Assembly: GCA_037045535.1 (NCBI GenBank)
Contig: JBAOHI010000077.1
Location: 1-64,000 of the forward strand
Reading direction: 5' to 3'
Length of the DNA: 64,000 nucleotides
DNA from: Competibacter_A sp037045535
GTDB taxonomy: Bacteria; Pseudomonadota; Gammaproteobacteria; Competibacterales; Competibacteraceae
Made by a program: the position numbers and the translations under genes. Every line of letters begins with the position of its first letter. Position 1 is the stretch's first letter. The notes under the pieces were generated by a model. The model was not told the origin of the DNA. It made no database searches and saw nothing but the letters and a program-made list of their open reading frames with translations. Of this stretch, positions 51,935 through 60,418 are shown one piece after another.

Positions 51935-52934
51935 AAGTGAAGGAACTGCGCCAGGCCAACGAAATTCTGCGACTGGTGAGCGCGTTTTTCGCGCAGGCGG
52001 AGCTCGACCGCCTCAAGAAGAAGTGAGGTCGTTCATCGACCAACACCGTGCTGTCCATGGAGTCGAGCCGATCTGCAAGCTGTTGCGGGTCGCCCCGTCC
52101 GCCTACTGGCGCTATGCCGCCCGGCAACGCAACCCGTCACTACATAGCGCCCGGGCCCGGCGGGACGAATTCCTGATTCCCCATATCCAGCGCGTCTGGC
52201 TCGCCAATTTCCAGGTCTACGGCGCCGATAAGGTCTGGCGGCAATTGCAGCGGGAAGGGGTTGAGGTGGCGCGTTGCACCGTCGAGCGGCTCATGCGTCG
52301 TCTCGGCCTACACGGCGTCATGCGCGGCAAGGTGGTGCAAACCACCTTTGGCGATACCAACGCGCCGCGTCCGCTGGATCGGGTCAATCGGCAGTTCAAG
52401 GCGGATCGGCCTAATCAGCTCTGGGTATCGGATTTCACCTATGTCTCGACCTGGCAGGGTTTTGTCTATGTCGCCTTCGTCATCGACGTCTTTGCCCGCC
52501 ACATTGTCGGCTGGCGTGTCAGTCGTTCGATGCGCACTGACTTCGTTCTAGATGCCCTGGAACAGGCGCTCTACGCTCGCCAACCGGAACAGGATGCCAG
52601 CCTGATCCACCATTCGGATCGCGGATCGCAGTATGTTTCCATCCGCTATACCGAGCGCCTGACCGAGGCCGGTATTGAGCCCTCCGTTGGCAGCAAGGGC
52701 GACAGCTACGATAACGCTCTGGCCGAAACGATCAATGGGCTGTACAAGGCTGAGCTTATCCACCGCCAGGGGCCGTGGAAAACCGTGGAGTCACTGGAGC
52801 TCGCCACCCTCGAATGGGTGACTTGGTTCAACCATCACCGACTCTTGGAACCCATCGGCTACATGCCACCCGCCGAGGCTGAGCAACGGTATTATTTGCA
52901 ACTCGCCCAGCAGGCCGAACACGTCTGCACTTAA
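51935..52934 (+). pseudogene. IS3-family transposase (orfA tail and orfB)
   Basis: The tail of orfA (VKELRQANEILRLVSAFFAQ, ending in KKK before a stop at about 52026) overlaps orfB in the next frame, as in IS3 elements, where the lysine codons serve as frameshift site. orfB is complete: the DDE positions are Asp in WVSDFTYVST, Asp in HHSDRGSQY and Glu in DNALAETINGLYKAEL. With orfA cut off, no functional fusion can be made from this copy. Confidence 0.85.
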
Positions 52935-52968
52935 ATCCACGAGCCTCTACGAAACCCGGGGCGGTTCA
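51935..52968 (+). mobile_element. IS3-family element, 5' truncated
   Basis: The right end carries the IS3-type terminal repeat reading, on the reverse strand, TGAACCGCCCCGGGTTTCGT (ends at 52968). The left end is missing: the DNA enters in the last part of orfA. It abuts draT, so its arrival or a later deletion probably removed what followed draT. Confidence 0.8.
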
Positions 52969-52985
52969 CGTGTGCATCACGCTTC

Positions 52986-53163
52986 AGTGGCCAAAACGCT
53001 CCGGCAAATCGCGCCACGGGATGCCAGCGCGATAACGGTAAAGGACCGCCTCAACAAATAGTCGATTGTCTTGGGCGGTCACGCCAACGGTCTCTTTTCG
53101 CCCAGGCAAAAGCCCTTCGATCCGTTCCCACGGGTCGTCTCTCAAAGCATAACGTCGCGTCAT
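52986..53163 (-). pseudogene. IS5-family transposase N-terminal fragment
   Basis: The ATG at 53163 opens TRRYALRDDPWERIEGLLPG, then AQDNRLFVEAVLYRYRAG and IPWRDLPERFGHW, the first 59 residues of an IS5-type transposase. Sequence identity ends where the IS3 right end begins (52968). Truncated and inactive. Confidence 0.8.
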
Positions 53164-53358
53164 CGGTCAGCCCCTCCATCAAGCTAACTCTCTATGAATC
53201 ACATAGGGTTGGCTTTGTAAATCCCCTGATTGATGACACACCCTAGCAATTACTTATGTCGTCAAATTGTAGCTTCGCTCCCACTGGGCCAACTTAACGA
53301 GGGGTTGAATCCATTATTACATAAAACGTAATATGTAAATATTGAAATTAATTGCCGA
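53164..53358. other. Short AT-rich spacer between IS remnants
   Basis: A 195-bp stretch with the probable end of the IS5 fragment around 53190-53220 and an AT-rich dyad TTACAT...ATGTAA near 53317-53338. No gene seen. Confidence 0.35.
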
Positions 53359-53668
53359 CTAAGATTTCCGATAATAGAGGTTATCGGTATCAAAGAAGTA
53401 GAGATTCAGCCGCAGCAGGTAGACCACCCGCCGATTGGGCTTGATGAACTCTGCTTGGAAAATCCAAGTATCGCGCTCTTGATCCAGCGCTTCGATCACC
53501 TTGGGCCTATCGCCTGGGCGATAGGCACGTTGAATTTTGGGTAAAAGGCGCGATAACCAGTTGAGTTGCGCTTGGATCTCTACAACGGTCTTGCCAGGAG
53601 GTTTCAGAAAAGCGAGCACTTCCTGTTTTTCCAGGGCAGCTAGGTCAGGGCTTTGAATGTGATCAAGA
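53359..53668 (-). pseudogene. C-terminal fragment of an unknown protein cut by an IS4 element
   Basis: About 100 residues in good codon context: SPDLAALEKQEVLAFLKPPG, WLSRLLPKIQRAYRPGDRP and a last part RVVYLLRLNLYFFDTDNLYY with a stop at 53359. The frame has no start of its own; upstream it runs into the IS4 transposase as a shadow. I do not recognise the family, and I find no N-terminal half beyond the IS at 56.4 kb. Confidence 0.5.
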
Positions 53669-53684
53669 GCTAAAGGGTTGCAGC

Positions 53685-55067
53685 TCAGTTGGCCTGCTGG
53701 CGCAACGCCAGCAGGCGGGCGACGGACACATGAGGTCGGTGGGGATCGTGGGTCCGCTTCACGGGCGGCATCTTGGGTCCACGCGGATGCTTGCGATACT
53801 TGCGCAATTGGACGTACTCGGCCGTGGCGAGCAGCCAAGCCGCCATCGTCGCCAGGGTGAGGGTTTGGAACACCGCCCAATCCCGGGGCTCGACCAGGGT
53901 CTCCAGGCTCTCGGCCACCCGGGCCATTTCGTTGACGAGGTAGTAGCCCGAAACGCCGTCGTCGATGGCGGCGGCCCCGTGGACCTGGCGCAAGGTAGCC
54001 TTGACCACCGCCAGGCTGTTGTAGGCCACCACCGCCATGGCCAACCCGAACAGCGCCGCCGGCGGATAGGCCAAGGTGTTGATCTCGCAGCGCAGTTGGA
54101 TGGTCAAATGCAAAAAGGCTTTTTCCAGGGTCCAGCGTTCGCGGTAGAGGCAGGCCAGAGCGCACGCATCGGCGGCCTCGGCCGGCACCGTGGTCAACAG
54201 ATACAGCGTGTCGTCGCCGTCGCGGGTCGGCACGTTGAGTTGCAAGCGGAGGCGACGCACCTCCAGCGTGCCCGACCCGTCGGGGTGGTCGATCAAAACC
54301 CGCTGCTCGGACACCCGCCCGCTGTCGAGGTCGCCGATCACCCGCGTCGCCTCCAGCGGCTTGAAGCGGATTTGCTCGTGCTCACGGACTAGCCCCACCG
54401 CTCCCCGCTCGCGCAGTCCCCACAGCAACCCCCGCGTGCAAAAGTTGCGGTCCGCGATCCACAACTCCCCCGGCCGAACTCGCTCCAGTACCGTCGGCAA
54501 CAAGGCCCGCTCCTGGGTGTAAGCATCCGTGCTAGGCACGCAATCGGTGATTGCCTCCAGGGCCGGATCGAACACCAGCAACGCTTTGCCCGGCAAGGGC
54601 GCGGCCGTCTGGCCGCGTGTCTCGGCCAGGCGATGCTCCCGTCCTGCCAGCCAGTTGCCGTCCAGAATCTTGACCCGGTAGCCCGCCAGTAGTCCCGGGC
54701 GCACCCCACCCACTGCCGCGATCAGCTCCTCCGCTTGCTCGGCGCTGTAGCGCACCAGCGCCGCCGAGGTGCCCGGTTCCAACCCATTGAGCTTGTTGTA
54801 GACCGCCTTTACCGACACCGCGATCGGCTCTTGGGCCGCCTGATAGGCTGCATGGATCGAAGGCTGCTGGCGGCTCACCACCTGCATCATCAACTCGAAT
54901 AAGGTGGAGAACAGCAAGGTGCGCGTGTATTGCCCTTCGGCGACAGTCTCGAACCCGGCGTCCAGTTGCGCCGGGTTCAGGCAGCGCTCCAGTACAGCCC
55001 GAGCCATGGTGGGAATTGGGAAATGCCCGGCAAGGCGTTGCAAGATCGGGGATAACAACGAACTCAT
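53685..55067 (-). CDS. IS4-family transposase
   Basis: 460 residues. The N-terminal region (PTMARAVLERCLNPAQLD) is followed by the DDE core: first Asp in VKILDGNWLAG, second Asp in LWIADRNFCTRG, and the Y-R-E-K signature CLYRERWTLEKAF with the Glu. Uninterrupted. The element ends are not clear to me; a weak pair AGGGTTGCAGC (53670) and GCGCTCAACCTA (56346) could be its inverted repeat. If so, the second 1250-bp IS5 copy sits inside it, just upstream of this gene, and has separated the gene from its own promoter end. Confidence 0.85.
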   Translation of the reverse strand: MSSLLSPILQRLAGHFPIPTMARAVLERCLNPAQLDAGFETVAEGQYTRTLLFSTLFELMMQVVSRQQPSIHAAYQAAQEPIAVSVKAVYNKLNGLEPGTSAALVRYSAEQAEELIAAVGGVRPGLLAGYRVKILDGNWLAGREHRLAETRGQTAAPLPGKALLVFDPALEAITDCVPSTDAYTQERALLPTVLERVRPGELWIADRNFCTRGLLWGLRERGAVGLVREHEQIRFKPLEATRVIGDLDSGRVSEQRVLIDHPDGSGTLEVRRLRLQLNVPTRDGDDTLYLLTTVPAEAADACALACLYRERWTLEKAFLHLTIQLRCEINTLAYPPAALFGLAMAVVAYNSLAVVKATLRQVHGAAAIDDGVSGYYLVNEMARVAESLETLVEPRDWAVFQTLTLATMAAWLLATAEYVQLRKYRKHPRGPKMPPVKRTHDPHRPHVSVARLLALRQQAN

Positions 55068-55083
55068 GAAGCATCTTCCAAGA

Positions 55084-56333
55084 GGGCACCTCGAAAAACC
55101 TTGTTATGAGAAAATAGGGTTGTTGATCCCCGCCAAGAGCCCGGATATCCGATGATCAAAGAAAGCCTGTTTGCCGCCCAGGAACGGGAAGCCAAATTGG
55201 ATCGTCTGGGCGATGTGCTGCAAGTCATGGAGCAGCAGGTTGACTTCAAGGCGCTGGCGGCGGAGATGGACCGGGTAGCGCCGCGACCCGGACGGGCACG
55301 TGGGGGGCGTCCACCGTTTCCCACCGAGTTGATGGTACGTGCCCTGGTTCTTCAGGATTTATATGGACTGAGTGACGAACAGATGGAATACCAAGTGCTG
55401 GATCGACTGAGCTTCCAGCGTTTCCTGGGCCTGCGGCACAGTAGTCAGATACCCGATCGCACCACATTCTGGACCTTCCGCGAGCGGTTGACGGTGGCGA
55501 AGGCGGGAGACGCGCTGTTTGAGGCGGTGCATCGTCAACTGGCCCAGCAGGGTTATATTGCTCGTGGTGGGCAGATGGTGGACGCCAGTCTGGTTCCCGT
55601 TCCTCGCCAGCACGTCACGGAAAAAGAACGGGAATTGCTGAAAGCGTCGGCGATGCCGGTGGACTGGAAGCCGGCCCAGCGCCGGCAGAAGGACATGGAG
55701 GCCACCTGGACGAAGAAGCACGGCAAATCCTACTTCGGTTACAAGGTCTCGGTCAGCGCCGACCGACGCTACAAGCTGATCCGCCAGGTCAAGGTCAGCA
55801 CCGCTGCGGAGAACGACACCCTGCACCTGGAAGATGTCCTGGATCACGCGAATACCGGCCGTGATCTTTATGGCGACAAGGGCTATGTTGATGGTGAACG
55901 TGAGCGGCGCCTCAAGACCCAGGGTTGGCGAGTACACATCCAGCGCAAGGCAAAGAAAGGCAAACCGCTGTCCGCCTGCCAGGCGCGCCGCAACACCCGC
56001 ATTGCCCGGGTTCGGGCGCGGGTCGAACACGTCTTCGCCGCTATGGAGCAGATGGGCGGAAAACTCCTACGATGTATCGGTCTGGATCGAGCGACCTTCC
56101 AACTCACGGGGAAGGCAGCGGTCTACAACCTACGTCGCCTGTGCATTCTCAAGGCATACGGTGTGGTCGCTTTCTAACGCCCAAGTGCGATCCCGGTACG
56201 ACCGGGATGGTGATTTCGGGCGGGGATGAACCCTTCGGGCCGGGGCACAAACCAAAGATATTGTGAGGCTCACGCCTCAGGCACCTTGCTTTGCCCATTT
56301 TGCCGGCTTCATGTCCGGTTTTTCGAGGTGCCC
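55084..56333 (+). mobile_element. Intact 1250-bp IS5-family element, copy 2
   Basis: Same terminal repeats and length as 9652-10901 but inverted relative to it. The tetranucleotide AAGA flanks both ends (55080-55083 and 56334-56337). It is inserted directly upstream of the IS4 transposase. Confidence 0.95.
55152..56177 (+). CDS. IS5-family transposase, copy 2
   Basis: 341 residues, identical to the product at 9808-10833. The catalytic segments VDASLVPVPRQ, GDKGYVDGE and RARVEHVFAAMEQ are intact. The one DNA difference I noticed (55283, G here against A at the matching base) is synonymous. Both copies should be able to supply transposase to each other. Confidence 0.93.
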   Translation: MIKESLFAAQEREAKLDRLGDVLQVMEQQVDFKALAAEMDRVAPRPGRARGGRPPFPTELMVRALVLQDLYGLSDEQMEYQVLDRLSFQRFLGLRHSSQIPDRTTFWTFRERLTVAKAGDALFEAVHRQLAQQGYIARGGQMVDASLVPVPRQHVTEKERELLKASAMPVDWKPAQRRQKDMEATWTKKHGKSYFGYKVSVSADRRYKLIRQVKVSTAAENDTLHLEDVLDHANTGRDLYGDKGYVDGERERRLKTQGWRVHIQRKAKKGKPLSACQARRNTRIARVRARVEHVFAAMEQMGGKLLRCIGLDRATFQLTGKAAVYNLRRLCILKAYGVVAF

Positions 56334-56499
56334 AAGAGTAAAGCGCTCAACCTACCAAGGTTGGGTCCACCTTCAAAGCCCTGGGGCAGCTAGGTTTAAT
56401 GAGTGAGCGTGGTGGTCTTTGGATCGACATGCGACAAAAAAGTGGAAGAAGCGCTAACCGAGCAACCTGGGTGACGGTGCGTGGCGTGACCTGAAGCCG

Positions 56500-56860
56500 C
56501 ACCTGCGATGTTGACGGTGGGAAAACCGCGAGAGCTGAGCCTGCGCTAGGTAATGAATACGATTCTCTACGTGCTGAAGACCGGCAGTCGATGGCGGCAG
56601 TTGCCCCGCAAGTTCCCGATGTGGAGCGCGGTTTACGACTATTTCTATCACGGGTCGCGCGACGCAAGAAGCTGAGGAATATCGGGGTGGATGGAGGCTA
56701 CCCAGGCACTCTGATGGATTGGGTCGCGGCGCAAATAAACGACCCCACAGCAAGCTGCGGGGAATGGACCTGTAGAGATTCAAGTTCCGCTGGGCGGTGG
56801 TGCCGCGCCCCAAGGAGAGCCGGATGTTCGTGCTGCTGCCCCGGCGCTGGGTTGATGGAA
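56500..56860 (+). pseudogene. Degraded IS5-family transposase
   Basis: Scraps in several frames: MNTILYVLKTGSRWRQLPRK followed by FPMWSAVYDYFYH, then VDGGYPGTLMDWVAAQ (second Asp region) and RPKESRMFVLLPRRW near 56840. Frameshifts and stops separate them. An old decayed copy, different from the 1250-bp element. Confidence 0.65.
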
Positions 56861-56867
56861 ATAGTCT

Positions 56868-57003
56868 TTACGCAAATGACAAAAACGGGTTGCTCGCTGC
56901 AGAACCGGTCGGGATGACGTAGCGGATTTCGACCTTGTCGTTGGTGACCACGACTCGATCGATCAGCAGTTCGACGAGCGTGCGTTTTTGCGCGAACGTG
57001 GCG
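56868..57003 (-). pseudogene. C-terminal remnant of a site-specific serine recombinase
   Basis: The minus strand reads ATFAQKRTLVELLIDRVVVT, then DKVEIRYVIPTG and a stop at 56868. This is the conserved tail of recombinases with a zinc ribbon (the LVELLIDRVVV...VEIRYVIP segment). Everything upstream is gone. Confidence 0.6.
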
Positions 57004-57357
57004 TGCCCCAGTTCTGTACCCGACAATTCCCTGTGTATTCATCGCTCATAATGTATCGGACTTATGAAACAATAATAAAAATTACTAGTGATTTAAAGTT
57101 GACATTACACGGTTTTCTACTACACCTTGATAGGCGAGCAATTCTCGGGCTCCACGATCCCCACCGGGCTATCGCCGAATGTGAAACAGAGAGAGTTGAT
57201 CAAGCCGCAAAAAAACAGTTGTTCGGCCATTGGGAGGAGGATTTTCGTTAACCCGCTAAGGTTAGTCACGTTTTCTGATGCCAGTTTTCACCAACTATTT
57301 CAAAGCAGTCGATTTTAGCTTTCATTTATCAACCATTGAAAAACGAGAGGAAACACC
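57004..57357. other. Gene-free AT-rich region upstream of the AGE operon
   Basis: This 354-bp stretch changes from recombinase remnant to an AT-rich leader. A TTGACA at 57099 with a loose TACTAC 16 bases later might be a promoter. Short open frames (for example 57127-57318) have no recognisable product. The last 25 bases hold AGAGGAAACACC, the ribosome site of the next gene. Confidence 0.4.
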
Positions 57358-57750
57358 ATGTCAGGACCGGTGCTCAATACGATCACAAATGGCAGTCAGC
57401 ATATCGCGGTGATTTTGGAAGTTTCTTCAAACGGTCAAGTAACAGGTGGATGTCTCATTAATACGGGCACTTCCAAGTCGAGACTTGACTTAACTATCCC
57501 CACACAGCAGCCATATTCTACCGATGCGGGAACTACAGCCGATGGCGGATTGCTGCTGGGAACATGCAGAGGGCTGTTTAGCCTTTATCAGAAAGGCCCT
57601 ATAACCGTCGGTGCCGCCAGTAGCTTCGAGCTCGATGCGGACGCTGGTATCGACGGAAACAGCCCGCGCAAGATCAATCTCGCTTTCAGTGACACGCCGG
57701 GCTGGTCGATCGAAATCGCTGCGGACGGCATGCTCAAGGCGACCCCATAA
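57358..57750 (+). CDS. Small protein of unknown function
   Basis: 130 residues, ATG at 57358 after GAGAGGAAACACC. No signal peptide or membrane segment; beta-rich and Gly/Ser/Thr-rich (LEVSSNGQVTGGCLINTG, LLLGTCRGLFSLYQKG). It is the first gene of a three-gene plus-strand group with the AGE-type and DJ-1-type proteins. I do not recognise it. It might be a binding or structural partner; no function is claimed. Confidence 0.6.
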   Translation: MSGPVLNTITNGSQHIAVILEVSSNGQVTGGCLINTGTSKSRLDLTIPTQQPYSTDAGTTADGGLLLGTCRGLFSLYQKGPITVGAASSFELDADAGIDGNSPRKINLAFSDTPGWSIEIAADGMLKATP

Positions 57751-57808
57751 TGAAACCGAGTGATCCGGAATCGAGAAAAATTAACAAACAATTCGGGGAG
57801 ATAACATC

Positions 57809-59392
57809 GTGATTTGCCAAACCCTATTCGGTCGTCGCGCCAAAGCCGTTGGCATCGGAGTAATTTTGACAGCCGCTTTGTCGATTGCCTCGGTGGGAGG
57901 CGCGGTCGAAACGATCACCGCGCCCAAACTGGTCCCCCAATACCGTTTGAATGAGCTCTTGACTCGTTTGCCGGCGGGGGAGCGGTGGCTCACTCATTTG
58001 CGGGACGATCTATTGCCGTTCTGGCTGATGGACTCGGCTATCGGTAATCCGCGCGGCGATTTCCCAACTTATCGCTGCAACGACGGCTCGCCGATCGATC
58101 CAGCCCGACTCTGTCCCGAGCAACGATATGCCGCGTCGGGCATCGTTTTTGTCTACCCGGAACAGCGTCAATACTTGCGGGCGCTATCGCGGCAGGTTTA
58201 CGCCTATGCGGTAGCCTTCCACATGACCGGCGACGAAAGCTTTCTAAAACTCGCCTACGATGGCATCAACTTCGAACGAACCCAGTTCTTCGATCAAAAA
58301 AACGGTGGCGCTTACAGTTACAGGACTCTCCAAAATAACCAATGGATTCCCGGCCCGGCACCGTTGCAGCGAACCAGCCAAGACCTCGCCTATGCCGCTA
58401 CCGGTATCGGTATGGTCTACTACCTGACCCGCGATCCGAAACTGCTGGAAGATTTGCTGGCGCTGAAAAACTACATTTTCCGCACCTACTTCGATCAGGA
58501 ACAGCAGTTCGTGACGTGGGTGCGCGAGTTATCACCGGACGGCGACACCCCTGACCAGCGCGAGTTGGTCGCGCAGCTCGATCAAGTCTACGCGTTCATG
58601 CTGGCGGCGACGCCTGCTCTACCCGAGCCATACCGTACCGAGTGGAAAAACGATCTGGCGAGGCTAGCCCGCACCATGATCCAGCAATTCTACAGCCCGC
58701 GCCAAAATCTGTTCTGGGGCGCCGCCACGGCCACCGACACCCGTCGGTTGGAGACCCCTCACACCGATTTCGGCCATTCGGTTAAGACTATGTGGATGAT
58801 CCACTTAATCGGCCGGATGACCGGTAACCTCGATCTGGTCGAATTCGGTTGGCGTAATGCCACCGCGCTTTTGGAACAAGCTTACATTCCCGAAACGGGA
58901 TCGTGGGGTCGGCGGCCGCTGCTCGACGGTACCATCGACCCCGACAAGGAATGGTGGGGTTTGGCCGAGCTGGATCAAGTTTCCGCTACTTTTAGCCTGA
59001 TCGATCCCAACTATGCCGGCTATCTGATCAATACCTACGATTACTGGTTCAAGTACATGGTCGATCACCAGAACCACGAAATCTGGCACATGGTCGACGG
59101 CCGTACCAATCAGCCCTATCCGTGTGGGCCGGGAGCGGCCAACTGCTTCCCAAAACAACATTCCTGGAAGAATTCCCTGCACTCCTTTGAGCATTGCTTG
59201 GTCGGCTACATCACCGCCCAGCAATTCCATACCCAACCAGTGACGCTCTATTACGCATTCGTGCAACCTCCGGAGCAAGGTACGGTGCAACCGTATTTCT
59301 ATACCGGGCATCTCGCGAAACTCGACCCGGCAGCGGTGACCGCTCCCAACAGCCGCAAGATCTATCGCGCCGCGTTCACCAACGTACGCTGA
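57809..59392 (+). CDS. Secreted AGE-family (N-acylglucosamine 2-epimerase-like) protein
   Basis: 527 residues from a GTG at 57809 after GGGGAGATAACATC. A hydrophobic segment (KAVGIGVILTAALSIASVGGA) makes a signal peptide. The rest is an alpha/alpha-toroid of the AGE family: QRTSQDLAYAATGIGMVYYL, TPHTDFGHSVKTMWMI with a catalytic-type His, KEWWGLAELDQVSATF, and HSWKNSLHSFEHCLVGYI with further His. AGE enzymes epimerise or isomerise sugars; an exported form is unusual and the substrate unknown. Possibly acts on a surface or periplasmic glycan. It lies between a small unknown protein and a DJ-1-type protein. Confidence 0.7.
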   Translation: MICQTLFGRRAKAVGIGVILTAALSIASVGGAVETITAPKLVPQYRLNELLTRLPAGERWLTHLRDDLLPFWLMDSAIGNPRGDFPTYRCNDGSPIDPARLCPEQRYAASGIVFVYPEQRQYLRALSRQVYAYAVAFHMTGDESFLKLAYDGINFERTQFFDQKNGGAYSYRTLQNNQWIPGPAPLQRTSQDLAYAATGIGMVYYLTRDPKLLEDLLALKNYIFRTYFDQEQQFVTWVRELSPDGDTPDQRELVAQLDQVYAFMLAATPALPEPYRTEWKNDLARLARTMIQQFYSPRQNLFWGAATATDTRRLETPHTDFGHSVKTMWMIHLIGRMTGNLDLVEFGWRNATALLEQAYIPETGSWGRRPLLDGTIDPDKEWWGLAELDQVSATFSLIDPNYAGYLINTYDYWFKYMVDHQNHEIWHMVDGRTNQPYPCGPGAANCFPKQHSWKNSLHSFEHCLVGYITAQQFHTQPVTLYYAFVQPPEQGTVQPYFYTGHLAKLDPAAVTAPNSRKIYRAAFTNVR

Positions 59393-59428
59393 TTGCTGCC
59401 ATACCTCGTCCCCAGGAGGATTACCACG

Positions 59429-60037
59429 ATGTCATCTCATTCGCATCCCAAGCGTATCGCGATCATGATCGAGTCGCACTTCGACGACACGGAACCGGGT
59501 GCCTTTACCATGTTTTTTCCGGCCAACGGGTACGGCACCGAATTCATTTCGAATCTACGCGGCGCTCAAGAACGCACTTTCAAAGGCAACGACAGTGATC
59601 AGGAAATTCGCGTCACCAAGGATCTCGATCAAGTTCGCTTGGAAGATTACTCGGGGCTGATCTTGGTCGGTGGTTATGCCATGGACATGCTACGGTACGA
59701 AGTGCATGTGGACGAAGGCCAACCCAACGAGCCCAAGGCGACCCAGTTCATGCGCCGGGCGTTCGCCGCCGACCATCTGTTGATCGGCACGATCTGCCAT
59801 TCGCTGTGGCTGTTGACACCGGCGCCGGACTTGCTCCAAGGCCGCAAGGTCACCTGTTCCCACAACATCATGCACGATATCCGCAACACGGGTGCCGTAC
59901 TCGTTTACGACCAGAAGCACCGGTCGTTGGCCGACACCCATGTCGATGGTCGGCTGATTACCGCCCGGCATCCTTACGTGGTCGCTGCTTTTATGAATCT
60001 TTTCCTCGAAAAGTTGAACGAACGTACCGCAAAGTAG
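59429..60037 (+). CDS. DJ-1/PfpI-family protein
   Basis: 202 residues from the ATG at 59429, which follows AGGAGGATTACC. The class I amidotransferase-like fold has its nucleophile elbow as IGTICHSLWLLTPAPDLL, with Cys followed by His. GLILVGGYAMDMLR is the preceding conserved strand. An N-terminal IMIESHFDDTEPGAF replaces the usual Glu region. Such proteins act as peptidases, chaperones or glyoxalases. Last gene of the operon; a strong terminator follows 80 bases later. Confidence 0.8.
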   Translation: MSSHSHPKRIAIMIESHFDDTEPGAFTMFFPANGYGTEFISNLRGAQERTFKGNDSDQEIRVTKDLDQVRLEDYSGLILVGGYAMDMLRYEVHVDEGQPNEPKATQFMRRAFAADHLLIGTICHSLWLLTPAPDLLQGRKVTCSHNIMHDIRNTGAVLVYDQKHRSLADTHVDGRLITARHPYVVAAFMNLFLEKLNERTAK

Positions 60038-60119
60038 TTGTTCGAACGCGGTTAGCAAGGCTGGATTTCCAGTGTCATTACCGAAGCGGGGATTCTTCGC
60101 CAGCTCATAGCCATACTCG

Positions 60120-60149
60120 CCGATGGGGGATTTCCCCCATCGGTTTTTT
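60120..60149 (+). terminator. Rho-independent terminator after the DJ-1 gene
   Basis: CCGATGGGGGA pairs exactly with TCCCCCATCGG (11 bp, TT loop) and is followed by six T residues. It closes the plus-strand operon. Confidence 0.9.
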
Positions 60150-60418
60150 CTTGTCTCAAGGACAGATTACTGGGCCAGTCACTCAGGTTGTGGTCGAACC
60201 CCAGTATTGACCTGCAGGCATCGCCAAGCTCTATGCCATATCGCCAACTGAACGAGTTCGCCACAGCAGCGTGACTCACACCAAACAGCCTCCGAAATTC
60301 CCAGAGCGGTCGGATACTCATCACCGCTCGCTTGTCGTCCCATCGCCATACCTTCTTTGCTGGAATATGATTATTTGATGTGGCAATGGACATGACGATG
60401 TCGGCGATAGATCCGAGG
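60150..60418. other. Gene-free spacer between terminator and ABC permease
   Basis: 269 bp with no frame I can assign. Short open frames on both strands (such as minus 60393-60052) have no recognisable product. Confidence 0.4.

Noticed and set aside
53669..54165. N-terminal extension of the 53359 frame over the IS4 transposase
   Set aside because: Runs in a shadow frame of the transposase; only the part below 53668 looks like real coding sequence.
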